Assembly (NCBI GenBank): GCA_963693305.1
Contig: OY855907.1
Location: 31,386,801 to 31,450,800, forward strand
Reading direction: 5' to 3'
DNA: 64,000 nucleotides
Source: Meandrina meandrites
Lineage: Eukaryota; Cnidaria; Anthozoa; Scleractinia; Meandrinidae
Shown: in pieces, positions 45,817-58,289 of the stretch
Layout of the letters: each line of letters starts with the position of its first letter
Numbering within the stretch: the stretch's first letter is position 1
The notes under the pieces: model-generated
Told to the model about the DNA's origin: nothing
Database searches by the model: none
The model's input: only the letters and a program-made list of their open reading frames with translations
Program-made: the position numbers and the translations under genes

Positions 45817-46847
45817 TAAGCGTTTCTCATTGTACTAATGATTTTTTTTTAGACTGGTTAAAGCTTATGTCTTCGACGTTTATCATGTTTATCAACTTTG
45901 CTTACTGGAATTAAAGCCGAGCTCGGCGTAAAAAAAATAGATAGTGAGAACGAGGCGATAATATTAAATGGCAGTCATTTCGTCGAGGCATGTAACTGTT
46001 CGTTATGTTTGTAATCTGAATTTTAAGCTACTGTACTTCAAATTAATAAGAATCGCATCCTTTCATTGTTTATACGTGAGGAAATGTTCCTCAAAATATT
46101 GACCAAGTGGCCATTTCAAGCCGCAAAGAAAAATTACGTCAAATTTGAAATTACTGTAACACCTTTGATGTGATACCTTTGAAATTGGAAGAAACATTTC
46201 AGCTCAGTGTGATCTCTTTTTTTAAGTTAGACTAGAGACTACTTTCAGTCAACCTGGTAGCTAATCTAGACTTCAATTATTTAAACACTAGTGCTACTCA
46301 CATTTTGGAATGCCTCATTGGGCATGTTTAATAAATGAGACCATTTATTAACTTAAAATTTGTTCTTCCCATGATGTTTTATTGTATTGGTAAACATGGA
46401 TTTACGTTTCTTTTGCATTTTGTGGTCTACAGGTAATTTTTGGGACTAATAGAATGCCTAATGTTTTGACAGGATTTCAGTATTCAGAACTGAGGATATT
46501 CTGGATTACTGTTGAGTTAAACTATGAATTATAACACGTTCAGGTAGTTGTTGATCTCTTAGTTTTGCACATAGTTATGTGACAGTCAATTCTAGCAATT
46601 CCCATCCTTCTCTCTACACACATTCATTACCTGAGGCATTTAAGATCTGCTTTTTGACCAGACATTTGTCTACTTTATAAAAAAATCTGTTTGATATTTT
46701 TTAATGGCTGTATTTTCAGTTGTTGAATGACCTTCAGTAGCATTTTGAAGTAGCAAATATGAAAATTCGTGAGGCCTTAAACTTAAGCAAGCCAGAAAAC
46801 CCTAATCCCAATACAAAGCTAACTGCAAGCAACATGATGTACCATTG
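45817..46847. other. Intergenic, no gene seen
   Basis: AT-rich sequence with no recognised coding sequence or repeat termini. Confidence 0.4.
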
Positions 46848-47082
46848 GGCTAACCGGTGTACTATGTACATGTAGGCTAACCGGAATCTTATGTAGGCTA
46901 ACTGGAATGGCCTGCATGGCTTGCATGTTTCATGACACATAAGTGCCATACAAGCCAGAAATACCTAACTCCAGTAATAAGCATATAACCTCAAGCTAGT
47001 CCTCAGCTAACTATACTCAGGCTAACTGGAGTACTGCTTAGGCTAACCAGGGAGCTTTTTAGGCTAACCAATGTGCTATTTG
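46848..47082 (+). repeat. Degenerate 21-bp minisatellite (GGCTAACCGGAAT-type)
   Basis: GGCTAAC followed by CGG, TGG, CAG or CAA variants recurs at 21-bp spacing in two clusters, about 46848-46912 and 47017-47082, separated by ~105 bp that lacks the motif apart from one CAGCTAACTATACTC variant. Confidence 0.75.
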
Positions 47083-48028
47083 TATATAGTGGAATGGCTC
47101 TCATGACTTGTTGGCTCACACTTTGTCAAGACCCAAGTTTTTTTTTTTAAACTCATATGGGAATTAGCCAAGTAGTAGCTGTAAATTTGATTTAAATAAA
47201 CTCCAGCTTAGTTTTGGTTGGCAACTTGCTCTACAAGAAAACCAAACATAGATTTTTTTCCTGTGATGTAATGTTTTGAAATGAACAGATTACAAAAATT
47301 TAGCTTTAGGGTCCAAAACATTTTTAAACATTATTAAAATAATCTGACATTTTTCTGCAATAATTAATGAAAGGAGGGGTGCAAAGAAAATTGATTTCTT
47401 CCTTGCCTGACCCAGGTAGACTGGGCAAGGTGAAACCATTATAACCTTACCCAAAGTCCCATGTTTCTTTTGAAACAACTACAACAAAAAATAAAAATCC
47501 ATAAATGTCATTTGGCTATCTGTAGCAAGTGGAAAAAATTATTGGATCCAATAGCCCAACATAAAAGCAGCCAGTTTTTTTTTTTTTTTTTTCACACACA
47601 CTGAAAAAGGCCATTTAATTTTAATATACAGTCTGCATCCTGGAAAATTGCAATTTCATCAAAATAAATAGTTTTGTTAGTTTTGTTCTATTTACAGGTG
47701 ACTTGAAGACTTTGCAAGGGCATTCCTGTTAGTCAAAATGAACTGAAAAATACACCTTGTGTCAATGTAATAAAATTGCAACATGATTGACTCCCACATG
47801 TTGCCAGTTTAAACCCGAATATACTTTAGTGATATTTATAGCTAGTTATATGATATAAATTCCCAGAACCCAATATGGCTCCATTCTGGGGTTCATGACA
47901 AATTTTTTTTTTTCAATAAAAACATATAACAATAATGAAATAACAGAGAATTAACATCATTAATTATTATCGCAGACCATAAATTTTAATCCAGGTTAAG
48001 TTAATGTGTCAAGTTTTTTTGCAGCACA
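47083..48028. other. Intergenic, no gene seen
   Basis: AT-rich sequence with a T tract near 47576-47592 and no supported feature. Confidence 0.4.
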
Positions 48029-48231
48029 GGCTTGGTTCCACAAGGTGTGATTCCAAAAACTATCCATACCTCCCCTGAGGATGGTTCTTTGGTTTGGACC
48101 CTCCCACCCCCTGGGATTTCCAGTGTAGCTTCATACTTTCTTTTAAAAATTTGTGTTATTGAGACCCCATCCCCCTCAGAATTTCCAATGACCATCCTTG
48201 GGGTGGGTATGGATATTTTCTGGAACCGCGC
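48029..48231. mobile_element. Foldback MITE with ATCCATACC/GGTATGGAT arms
   Basis: TTCCA..AAAACTATCCATACC and CCTGAGGATGGT on the left are inverted on the right (ACCATCCTTGG, GGTATGGATATTTTCTGGAA). Frames across it on both strands are by-products of the symmetry. Confidence 0.65.
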
Positions 48232-48356
48232 AATGTAGGCATTTGCTTATGAAAGTAAGCTGCAGATTGATCTGATTGATACACACTAAACTATTTTCAC
48301 ATTTACCTGTTTTCTGTGGAATATATAATTATATATTGTTTTTACCGGTTTCACTT

Positions 48357-48357
<1 letters not shown>

Positions 48358-48419
<62 letters not shown>

Positions 48420-49300
48420 TTTATATAGCGCCTATCCATGGCTGCTCTAGGCGCTTTACAATAATGATAAAAAGACTACTGAGATTACAATATAATAAAA
48501 TCGATAAAAATTCGCTAAAATGAGCTGTAAAAATCTTAACAAATTAAAAATGTGCATTAAAAGTAATAAAAAGTAAAAATCGCTAAGAATAATAAGTTTT
48601 CTTAAAAAGATGAGTTTTGAGTTTGGATTTAAAAGAACTTAAATTGTCACAAGACCGGATAAAAACAGGTAGACTGTTCCAGAGTTCAGGAGCGGAAACA
48701 GCAAAAGCTCGAGAACCATACGACTTCAGATGAAAATTGGTAGGGTTAAGAAGTAATAAGTGTGATGATCGGAGGATTCTGGAAGGTTGGTAGTATGTTA
48801 ACAAATCTTGAATGTAGACAGGAGATTTTTGATGAAGAGCCTTAAAGGTAAGTAACAGAATCTTGAATTTAATGCGTTCAGAAACAGGAAGCCAGTGTAA
48901 TTCTTTCAGTATTGGAGTGATGTGGTCGTACTTTCGGGAACACGTGATAAGTCGGGCAGCGGCGTTCTGAACAGACTGGAGCTTTTTTAAGGCACACTTC
49001 GGCACATTGTACAAAAGAGAGTTGCAGTGGTCGAGTTTGGTAGACACAAAAGCATGGACCAGGATCTCGGTGGTATTCGTGGATAAGAATTTCCTTATCC
49101 GGGAGATGTTGCGCAGATGATAAGAGGCTGATTTACAAATAGAACTGATATGCAGAAGCATAGTCATGGTACTGTCAAATATCACACCAATGTTTCTGGC
49201 AAATTGAGATGGCTGAATTATGTCTTGACCAAAACGGATTGGTGGTAGAGACTGCTGCGAGTTGTAATTCGAGTATAGGTAAAGAAGTTCCGCTATGCTA
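48358..49300 (-). mobile_element. 5'-truncated L2/CR1-type LINE with (ATT)n tail
   Basis: On the - strand from about 49295 to 48583 a frame encodes the region C-terminal to reverse transcriptase: LPPIRFGQD, RNIGVIFDSTMTM, SKLDHCNSLLY-like (STKLDHCNSLLY), LQSVQNAAARLIT, HITPILKELHWLPVSERI, YGSRAFAVSAPELWNSLP and FKSKLKTHLFKKTYYS, then a stop. This block is characteristic of L2/CR1/Rex-type non-LTR elements. The 3' UTR with AGCGCCTAGAGCAGC-type sequence runs to 48420 and ends in an (ATT)n array at 48358-48418. The 5' truncation is typical of LINE insertion. Confidence 0.9.
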
Positions 49301-49536
49301 AAACGTTAACAAGTTACATCTTATTTTTTCCGTATTTAATTTGCAGGACGCTTGACTCTGCAACTTGCCATGAATGCAAGGGTAAAAATTTTCTTTTCGC
49401 ACCCGAAATACCCGAAATACTATCTAATGAGAAGAGCGCTCGTAATCACAATGTCAACACGTTTTACTCTTGGCAAATTGTGGGCAAACAATGTCGTAAA
49501 AACATGTTCTTCAAATATCGGAAAGATAATCGTCAG

Positions 49537-50460
49537 TAAGCCCAACAAGGAGCTATTTCAAAAAGAAATAGTGTTTCGTTTCCATATCGCGAAAGGATAA
49601 GAATGAGAAGGAACTTCCTAGCCCTTCCATGTCAGCAAACACGACACACGCGAAGGCATGTGTCCTTGTTTGCGCTTGCAAGCGCTCTGATTGGCGGGAA
49701 TTTTCTTCTTTCTCAAAATACATTCTCGTTCCCAGAGGCCGCGATCCTTCTGGTCTGCGCCAGGTCTCGATTCCTGGCGCAGACCAGAAGGATCGCGGCC
49801 TCTGGGAACGAGAATGCTCAAAATATAGTTAGAATATTTACTTAACAATTAAACACGGAAAGTGCTCACTGTACATTTTTCGCCAATACATCGCTTTAAT
49901 TGAAGTAAAAAGGATTGCAGTCGTTAGGTATTTCTATTTGTAGTGAATCTCAATTATTTTTGGAATCTCAATTATTTTTGGAAACGAAACAAAAATAATT
50001 GAGATTTATTACAAATAGAAATACCTAACGACTGCGATCCTTTTTACTTCCATTAAAGCGATGTATTGGCGAAAATGTAAAGTGAGCACTTTCCGTGTTT
50101 AATTGTTAAGTAAACATTCTAGCTATATTTTGAGAAGGAAGGAAAATTCCCGCCAATCAGAGCGCTTGCAAGCGCAAACAAAAACAAGATCCCTTTACGC
50201 GTGTCGTAGCTAGTGGCACGGAATTGCGAAAGCGTTCAATTAAATTTTCAATTCTTTTCGAGGGAGAGAAGTTCAAGAGAAGTCCTTTGCAGGTTGGCTA
50301 CAAAGTTAATTTTGCTACATTTAACAAGCCCCAGGACCTTCTCTGCATTTCCACAAACCCAACTCTCCTCAAATGTGATTTCATCCTTATCCCTCCACAA
50401 ACATACGCAATCTGGAAACGAAACACTATTTCTTTTTTAAATAGCTCCTTGTTGATTTGG
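49537..50460. mobile_element. Large foldback element with long inverted arms
   Basis: AAGGAGCTATTTCAAAAAGA and AATAGTGTTTCGTTTCCA at 49548-49585 are inverted at 50410-50450. GCGCTTGCAAGCGCTCTGAT and TTGGCGGGAATTTT at about 49673-49704 are inverted at 50145-50175. AAGTGCTCAC, AATACATCGCTTTAAT and GTCGTTAGGTATTTCTATTT at 49860-49945 are inverted at 50005-50095. The axis is near 49975. A shorter palindrome interrupts the left arm. Confidence 0.85.
49721..49816. mobile_element. 96-bp near-perfect palindromic MITE with 9-bp target duplication
   Basis: Two exactly complementary 44-nt arms (beginning CATTCTCGTTCCCAGAGGCC and ending in its inverse) flank the 8-nt loop TCTCGATT. CTCAAAATA is repeated directly at 49712-49720 and 49817-49825. 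The right arm of the surrounding foldback keeps the uninterrupted target (CTATATTTTGAG), which proves the insertion. A 9-bp duplication suggests a Mutator-like transposase. Confidence 0.95.
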
Positions 50461-51044
50461 TAGTTTGCGCTTTGCGTCGACGCTAGCGCGCAATTAGTAC
50501 GAAATTGCGAAATCCATGATTTTGTGTCTAAGTTTGCGGATCGAGTAGAAGAAAACACTCTGCGATTTTATCAAAAACAGATGAGTCAAGACCTCTAGTG
50601 TGTCATGACAGAGGCGGATTTTTTAATTTAAACTTTGCCAGCGAGTAAACGTCGTTTAAATGTGCAAATTTGAATTTCACGCCTTCCATCTTTTTTTTTA
50701 AAGCGCTATTTTAGAATGCCGCTTCTGACATGACACACAACAGTATCCCTGGTATACCTCTCTGCAATGCTAGCTCATGAAGTTTTAAATCCGCGATGAA
50801 TTCTTGGACGCAAAATTGTCGGAAAAGTCCAAACTTTGAGATTTCCGAAGGTGTTCCGATTAAAACACGAGTGCCAAGGGAGGTAATTATGGTAATTATG
50901 GTAGCTGCATTCCACGCTTTATGTCAGAAAAGAAGAATGCGTTTTCAAAAAGAACGCCTTTATTTATGAATTGTAATGCATTTACTTTATTTTATTTTAC
51001 TTCTGATCTTTGATGTTTAAATCACTGAAAAAAGGATACGTTTG
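50461..51044. other. Intergenic, no gene seen
   Basis: No coding or repeat structure was recognised apart from TTATGGTAATTATGGTA-type short repeats near 50886. Confidence 0.4.
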
Positions 51045-51215
51045 AGTAAAAATTTTGCTCACAGGATCCGTGCCACACGTGAAATCACGCGCCATATTTT
51101 AGAATAATTATTTTATTTAGTCATGAATGTTTCGTACACTTTTCGATGTCAGTCGTTGCACTTCGTGCACACGCTTTAAATAAATGCATAATGATGAACC
51201 TAATGTGTCACCAAA
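51045..51215. mobile_element. Inverted, end-trimmed copy of the TTAA MITE at 22601
   Basis: In reverse complement it shares GTTCATCATTATGCATTTAT, GCACGAAGTGCAACGACTGA, GTGTACGAAACATTCAT and GTGGCACGGATCCTGTGAGC in order with 22601-22867. The GGTCGCGGGTGACA ends are absent. Confidence 0.85.
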
Positions 51216-52579
51216 AATTTTAATTTTGCACGAATAATGAAACAAAACAAAGAAACAAGATAGATGTATCTCCGCGCATACAATGTTTTTTTGGCTTTTA
51301 GGTTTTCCCGTACAGCATTTTTTTCGAAGCGCATCAATCATAATAAAGGAAACGTGCAGTCATTTTTTAAATTAAGTTCCAAGACGACAATATGTCGGCC
51401 AAACGGTGGTGATTGGAAAACCTGAAGTCACAGAAATCATGCTCTAAAACTTTCAAACCTTAGTCAATTCATTGAAATATGCTGAATGCCAAAGACTGCT
51501 AAGTGGCTCATGAGAAATAAACGTTGTACGGGCGTATAATTTATAGTTTAATTATATAGCTGTCAGTTAATCCAATGTTGTCAACACATAAATTCTTTCA
51601 TTAACTATCCAATTTGAAAAAATCGAGATACTTTCCATCAAACATTTGCCATGTTCACACATTTGCGGATGCTATATACTTTCACGGCCTCGTAAAAAGC
51701 AGAATTTTTTTAATCCAACTATTTCAAAATTGCACAATTTAGTCATAATATACAAATATCGTGAATAATGTTTAATGTCGATCAATTTTAATGCCTGACA
51801 ACTGCAATATACATGTTGTTCAGAAAAGAAGATACATTGTCATCATAGATGAAGGAAACCTGTGATATATGACAATCATTGTGAGTTACGTAACTTTAAA
51901 AGCTTGCCAATTTTTCGCCAAGCTATCATTACGAAAGAATAACGTTCATATCACTTTTTTCGCGCGTATATTATTTCACTTTCGGATATTTAGTACTTAC
52001 AATTAATTTTAAGTTCCAAGGAAATTGCTCAAACGTGAAAGTCCAACTCATACGGCATAAACTGTTTTTCAGTTCACTGAAAAAAATATATATCACAGAG
52101 AATATTAGCGACCGCTAATGTACCGATTTACTTCTGCTTTCACTAAGCTTTCAATTCCTCGCCTGTGTGAAATTTTTAATAACCCCGTTGACCATATAAA
52201 TTCACTTTGATTTACAACAGATGTGAGTTTTGCTCACAACTATCTTACTAATTTACCCAGGATAAAGGAAATGTTACTTTTAATTTTGATGTTTTTAATT
52301 TACGTAACTGCACTGCTGGTTAATATAAGTTCGTTAGCTTTATACTTGGCAATCATAACATAAATTCTTACCTCAACTAGTGGGAGCTGAGAAGGTAAAT
52401 CAAACTGCAAGGCTTCAGTTTTAGGTTTCGATGACGATCGTCCTTTCTGGTGAACTTATATAACTGCTTACTGCCGTTTAAGTCTAGCTGTAGACGTGCC
52501 GAGAATATTTATGAGAATTTGGGTACTTGAGGTTCCTGTATACGTTCTGCTTTTCTTTGTAATGTTTTTGTGTTATTAA
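51216..52579. other. Intergenic, no gene seen
   Basis: AT-rich sequence with no supported feature. Confidence 0.4.
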
Positions 52580-55210
52580 GAAATCATTCCTCGCTATCCA
52601 AAAGTTTTCTCTGATAATCAGCTTTTGTGCAGGACTTGTGTTCGCTCACGGTCACTTGAAAGGGGATTTTGACCAAATTGATATTTTTTTAGTATTCTGT
52701 TTACGATGAACCATTGGGGTTAGGCTATATATTAAGTTGTGTGTGCCAAATATTTTTTTCAGTAAGAGTTCTGGCTAATAAGCCATAATGTTATATTCTT
52801 GTGTTTTCTGCAAGGATAAGTATATATATTTTAAATTAACGTTAAACTCTAGCATTGATGCGAAAATTCTCTTCAATCGGTTACTGATTTTTCAATATTC
52901 TGTTCACGTCGTGTGTGCCACCCTTTTTTTTTGGTGATGAGAATTCAAATAAAGTTACCATATGTAACCTTTCCTTTTTGTTTTAAAACATAATCAGTTA
53001 TGTGGAACTTCTCTTTACTTAAAAAGACTGTTAAGTATTCTGTGTACGTTGTATGTTGTGTTCTCGATGGGAGTTCCAATCCAGGGTATATGTGAAAATC
53101 ATATGTTCTTTTGTTCTCATAAAATAGTTAGATTTTCTTTTGGCGCAGTGTTCAAACTGCTCTGACCAATCACGAAAGAGGAAAGAAGCCACCCGATAGT
53201 TAAGCATCATTTAAAAAACATTGACTTCTAAAATATTTTTTTTTAAGTGGCTTGCTTTTTAAATTTGCGCCAAAAGGCTCCAGTAAGGTTTTTTATATTT
53301 TTCTCTGATGAATTTTAAAGTAAAACAAACACAAACCGAAACATTACTGCGTTAAAAGCAAAATTCGAGGGAAAATATGTGAGCAATTTTAAGCAATTCA
53401 CATTTTTTAGCTGATGATTTAAGTAAGTAAATAATAAGATACAATTACTATTGAAATATTTTGAAATATATAATTATAATTAAAGAACTAATTTGAATCC
53501 CCAGTTAGAAAATGAGAAATCGCGTTGGATCCTGGGTACCGACGTACGTAACCTGTATTTATTCTTAAAAAAAACTGTGAAAGCTTTTGAGCCTGAAAGA
53601 GGTCAGCTTGTCTTTTACGTTAAGAAAATAATCATGAGTTCGAATTTTTTTTTCTATTTTTTTTTTGAAGTTCAGAAATCGTTCCTCGCTGCCCAACAGC
53701 TTTCTCTAATAATCGGATCTTATGCATGACTTATTTTCGTTAATTTTCACTTGAAAAGAGATTTTTGTTCACTTTCGAGTATTTTGTTTACGTTGGCCCT
53801 TCGGGGTAAGGATATCAGCCAAGTTGTGTGTGCGATAGATTTTTTTAGGTAACAATAGTTCCGAGTAAAACGCCACCATGTTATATTCTTTTTTTATCTG
53901 TAACTAAGGATAATAATGCTTTTTCTAAATTCAGCTCACGTCGTGTATGCCAGAAAATTTTTTTTGGTGATGTGAGTTCGAATAAAATTACGATGCTTTA
54001 TTTTTCATTTTCCTGTTCAAACATTATCAGCAACGTGGAAATTCTCTTTACCCAAAAATTGATTTTTAAGCATTCTGCTTACGTTTTATGAGAGTTTCAA
54101 CCCAGCATAAACGTTATATTCGAATATATGAGAATAAACATATGTTCTTTTGGTCCCTTAAAATAGACATTTCCTGTTGATGCAGCCTTCAAACCGCTCT
54201 GACCAATCATGAAAGTGGAACGACGCCACCTGATAATCTAGCGCCATTTTAAAGAAAAACAATCATTTCTTGAGAGACATTTTAAGTGACTTCCTTTTTA
54301 CATTGCGCCGAAAACGCTCTTTTAACGTTATATTTTGTCCCAAAAAAAATTCAAAGTTAAAACTTACGCAACCGAAACATGTCCGTTTTATATGTAAATT
54401 TAGAGAAAAATTGAGCGAATTAAAAGCAATCATATTTTTGTTGACAGATTCCGGATCCGAGCATTGAAATCGTGGTGTTATATTTATCTATACCGTAAAA
54501 TTTTACACAATCCGGAAAAGAAATCACCAATGTTTTTTTTTTTCTATTAAAAATGTCATATGCTTTGTTCTTATTCAGTGTAGCTGGCGGTTTTCATTAA
54601 ACTCACACGGACATTTTGTTTTTTCTGAGGAATATAGTAAATAATAAGATGTACTTACCAGTTAAATTTGTCAAAGAATGCATTTATTGAGAAATAATTT
54701 AAATCCTCTGATAGAAAATAATAAGTAATATGTTTTTTATTATTATTTTCTGTGCAGTCAGTCAGCCCAACACAAATCTCATGGGATCTTTAATTCCACT
54801 TTTGGGAACAGACGTACATTGCCTGTATTCATTCGTAAAAAGCCTTAAAAGGTATTAAGCCTGGAATAGGTCGACTTGTCGTTTTACGTTACGAAAATAA
54901 TCAGAGTTTCTATTTTCTTAAAATGAATGTTTTGCACACTAAAAGCTCTAATGAGACAAACCAATTGTTTAGCTTCCTTTGAAATCCCCATCGGAAAGGA
55001 GTTCTATTTCAGATGATATGTTGTATTCCTTTATTTTCCTGTGAGGATAAAAATCTGTTCTTTTGTTGCCGTGAAGCATTCGAGTTTCCTGTTGCCGCAG
55101 CCTTCAAACTGTTCTGACTAATCATGCAATTGGAAAGAAACAACCCGAAAATGAAGCACCATTGATTTCTTGGAAATCATTTTTCTTTGTGACTTCCTTT
55201 TTATGGGTAA
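52580..55210 (+). repeat. Tandem array, about 1-kb period, two full units and a partial
   Basis: Markers recur in order. TTCCTCGCTATCC (52588) and TTCCTCGCTGCCC (53684). AAGTTGTGTGTGCCAAA (52734) and AAGTTGTGTGTGCGATA (53821). CATATGTTCTTTTGTTCTC (53100), CATATGTTCTTTTGGTCCC (54138) and a third version near 55045. CTCTGACCAATCACGAAAG (53159), CTCTGACCAATCATGAAAG (54197) and TTCTGACTAATCATGCAAT (55113). CCTGTATTTATTC (53551) and CCTGTATTCATTC (54822). Units are diverged and AT-rich, with no conserved ORF. Confidence 0.8.
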
Positions 55211-56200
55211 ATTTACAAGCGCCAAAAAACGCACCTTTAAGATGTTATTATATTTTGCTTCTGTGCAATGATTCATAATGTAAAACCTTACTTAAGGCGG
55301 GGTTCTACCTGAATTTTCAGGAGTTTTTAAGAAGGGATAGAAAAAAAAGAAAATATTTCTTGGAACACAACCCACTCAAGAGCACCCCAGGCTGTCAGTG
55401 GACTATTTTGGTGTCATCTACCAATTTTTAACTTCAAATTCCAATTTTCAAAATCACATTAAATCTCCAACATTCTTATTTCTCTAAATTTCACTGATCC
55501 TTTGAAAAACACTATCTCCTTCCAAATATCCCCAAAAATCACAAGAGAGGTCCAGGATTGAGTGCTAATGAGATGCACGCTCTTGGTATAGTATGCATCA
55601 CCAAGTGTCCTCCTTGAAAAAATTTCACCTTAACACACATGATTCTGTCAAATACGAAGTAGTATGAAAATGTTCAATAACCATGTCATATATGAAGTAC
55701 TTTATAATGAACAGCTGCGTTCAATCCTGGACATAAGCGAAAATCACCCAAAACATAAGGTCTTGGAAATCATCCGCCTGAAAGCTTGTGATTTACAAGC
55801 TTTTCTCGTGTTCTCCCAACATTCCGCGGGGTTTTGTTTGCACCGGTAAACCCCTAGAAAGTGTGGTATTTTGCTTATGTAAATTCTGCGCAAAAAATTT
55901 GTATTGTTTGGTCCACCAATATGGCCACCTTGTCACGTGATAGAAAACTATCTCTAATTTAACACAATAGTATATTTAGCTTAGAATCGGCCTTGGTTAG
56001 TAAAGCAGCTTCTGACTTACTCAGTTTGAACTCCACAGTCAAGTCATGTTTACATTTTTCCTAATACCTATAAGTAGAAATCGCATAAAAATATTTCATC
56101 ATTATCATCATCGTGTCCTTTACAAGGGAAATAGGGCCTTGAAAAATATTCCATATCTGAGGTAAATTTTCAAGAACACAGTTAATTTAGGGAACTGATC
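55211..56200. other. Intergenic with one MITE-like fragment
   Basis: No gene is supported. About 55760-55870 is a diverged relative of the 136-bp MITE at 31265-31400. Confidence 0.45.
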
Positions 56201-56209
56201 CACCGAATG

Positions 56210-56350
56210 TGCATCTGTTTTGGTATGTGCGTGCTTGCTTGCTAGGCTTGCACGTTGTAGTGATCAGGGCCGGTCACGCTATGTCACACCCAGGATACCT
56301 ACATGGTCCACTGCAGATGTTCGGTCCTGAAAATGGAGTATGCAACTGTC
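56210..56350. repeat. Internal fragment of the hAT-like MITE family
   Basis: GTCACGCTATGTCACACCC, CTACATGGTCCACTGCAGAT, GTTCGGTCCTGAAAATGGAG and ACTGTCTAGCGCTA parallel 6228-6308 block by block. The CAGGGGCGTAGC ends are absent. Confidence 0.7.
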
Positions 56351-56548
56351 TAGCGCTAGTTATGGCATGTTGCCTCTGGAAGCTCCCCTCCAAATTGCGC
56401 AAATTCGCCATTTTGAGCCGCAGAGACGACAAAATAAAACAATTTAGGTAGCTGTACATTTAATTTGTTTTGAGCGTACATATAGACATTACTCGCAACA
56501 TCTGATTCTATATCTGATAAGACCCTTTCGATATTCTCATACATTTAA

Positions 56549-56832
56549 CAATTATCCTGCGAAATCGCCTGATACTTAGCCGACGAGGCCGTAGGCCGAG
56601 TTGGCTAAAATCAGACGATATTCCGCAAGATTGAGCAGGATAATTGTTTTATTATTCAACAAATTGTCAACGAAACGCTTTTTGTAGCGAGAATAACTGT
56701 GGTTGTGCGGCGCTTTGCAAGATTTCGGACGAATCTTGGCGATCTACGTATATCGCAGGATATCTGTTACAGATAACAATTGCTTTCTGACCATATATGG
56801 GCATCGCGCGAGCTTGTTGAATAATAATTCTG
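56549..56832. repeat. Adjacent inverted-repeat units
   Basis: ACAATTATCCTGCG (56549) pairs with CAGGATAATTGT (about 56637-56648). TTATTATTCAACAA (56650) pairs with TTGTTGAATAATAA (56814). The two small TIR units abut, with GGCCGTAGGCC as an internal hairpin. Confidence 0.6.
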
Positions 56833-56882
56833 TATATTTCGAACACACCGCTTGTATGGGCGCCCTGAGTGCTACATAAAAC

Positions 56883-57155
56883 TCAGCTCTCGCCTTCATG
56901 TTCAATTTTCTGTGAAAGGTTAATTAACGTGATCTGTCTTTTGAAAGATTGTAGAGACGGTAAGTTTTTTAAGTTAGTTGAGAGTCGATTCCACAGCATA
57001 GGTCCAATATATTTTAACGAGTGTTTTCCATAGGTGACAGTACTAAATCTGGGAATGTGGAAATCTGCGCCTCTAGGGTTGTAAGTGGAACTTTTCAATG
57101 AGAACAAATTTTTGACGTTTGGAGGGCACAAATCATGCTTCACTTTGAACACGCT
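56883..57155 (-). mobile_element. Non-LTR retrotransposon tail fragment
   Basis: An 89-codon frame reads MFKVKHDLCPPNVKNLF, RGADFHIPRFSTVTYGKHSL, KYIGPMLWNRLSTNLKNLPS and LQSFKRQI. The GKHS..Y.GP.LWN.L pattern is typical of the extreme C-terminus of coral LINE reverse-transcriptase polyproteins. It is truncated at the 5' side by a frameshift. The lineage differs from the 48358-49300 element. Confidence 0.75.
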
Positions 57156-57324
57156 TCAGTTTGTTAAACAGAGCGCTTCTGTTGCTATTAACTTACCGAA
57201 AATGGCAAGTAACAAACCTGTTTATTAGTCTTTAGACAGCCATGGCATTCAACATTGAATTTTAAGAAAAGCTCATAAGGCAGACAAACTAGGCGAGCGT
57301 CGCTGCACAGAAAAGGTGTGTGTG

Positions 57325-57640
57325 GGGGGGGGGGGGGGGGGGGACTCCCATTTGAAAGGGACGGTGTTGCTCGTCGTCTCGCTTAGGGGTATAAATTTCA
57401 GATTTTGGTTGTCCCTTAGGGTTTTCTGGGCAAAATGTCATTCTTTTTAGCCGTCAAGGTCTCGTTTAGGGTTGCACGCAAAGAAATAACTAAAAAGAAA
57501 GAATTTTGATTCGTTATGTAGTCTCTTTTAGGGGTCTGCATTAGCTTCGGCCACGCCCAGATTGGTCTCTTTTAGGGGTTAAAGTCAAAATTTCCGACGA
57601 GCATCCCCGTCCCTTCCATATGGGAGTCCCCCCTCCCCCA
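57325..57640. mobile_element. Complete GGGGGACTCCCAT MITE
   Basis: A poly-G run leads into GACTCCCATTTGAAAGGGAC and GTTGCTCGTCG. The right end reads CGACGAGCATCCCCGTCCC and CATATGGGAGTCCCCC, giving inverted termini of about 38 bp. The interior has several CTCTTTTAGGGG or CTCGTTTAGGGTTGCA motifs. A half copy lies at 33185-33390. Confidence 0.85.
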
Positions 57641-58289
57641 ACGGGTGTGTGTGTGTGTTTTTCAAATGAATAGTAACAGGTTTCCAGAGTTTTGCTCCTG
57701 TAAACCTACGGCCTAAAAAATGTTTTACCTACAAACCGAATTGCAACAGTATCTTAAAAGTAAGCCTGTTGAAAACAGTTTTGTTTCTCTAGTTTTCCAG
57801 ACAGTCCGCATTTTTCCGTTTGTTTCTCTAGTCAAACGCGTGGCATCGTTTGCACGCATAACATTCATAAGGCTGGCAAAATCTGAATGTTATGCACATG
57901 TCATGTTATATGACAGTTGCGTCATAATGTGAGTCAGTTCCCTGACCACTCACCCCCAGCGGGACTGTGTCCGTCGTGTCCAATATAACAGCCTTCAATG
58001 TGTTTATTGATTACTCGCATACCCTATATTTGTATCCTGGAATGCGACGGAAGGAATAGATTGTCGAACATTTAAATTGATGTCATAAATACACAGCATG
58101 CCGGGGACTTGCGCGGATAACGTTGATAAGTCATTTCCTAAGAAATGCTGATGACTAAGGTTATGTATCCCAATAATTTCAAGGCGTCTACACATTGGCT
58201 CCTTCTTTTCACTTCATGATTATCATTATGATAACCCATCTTTAGAGGAAACCCATATGGAAACCCATCTTTTGAGTGCGGTGTTCTTT
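57641..58289. other. Intergenic, no gene seen
   Basis: There is a short GT run at 57645-57659. No coding features were recognised. Confidence 0.4.

Noticed and set aside
49603..49848. Overlapping frames on both strands of 67-80 codons
   Set aside because: They arise from the symmetry of the palindromic MITE and the foldback arm.
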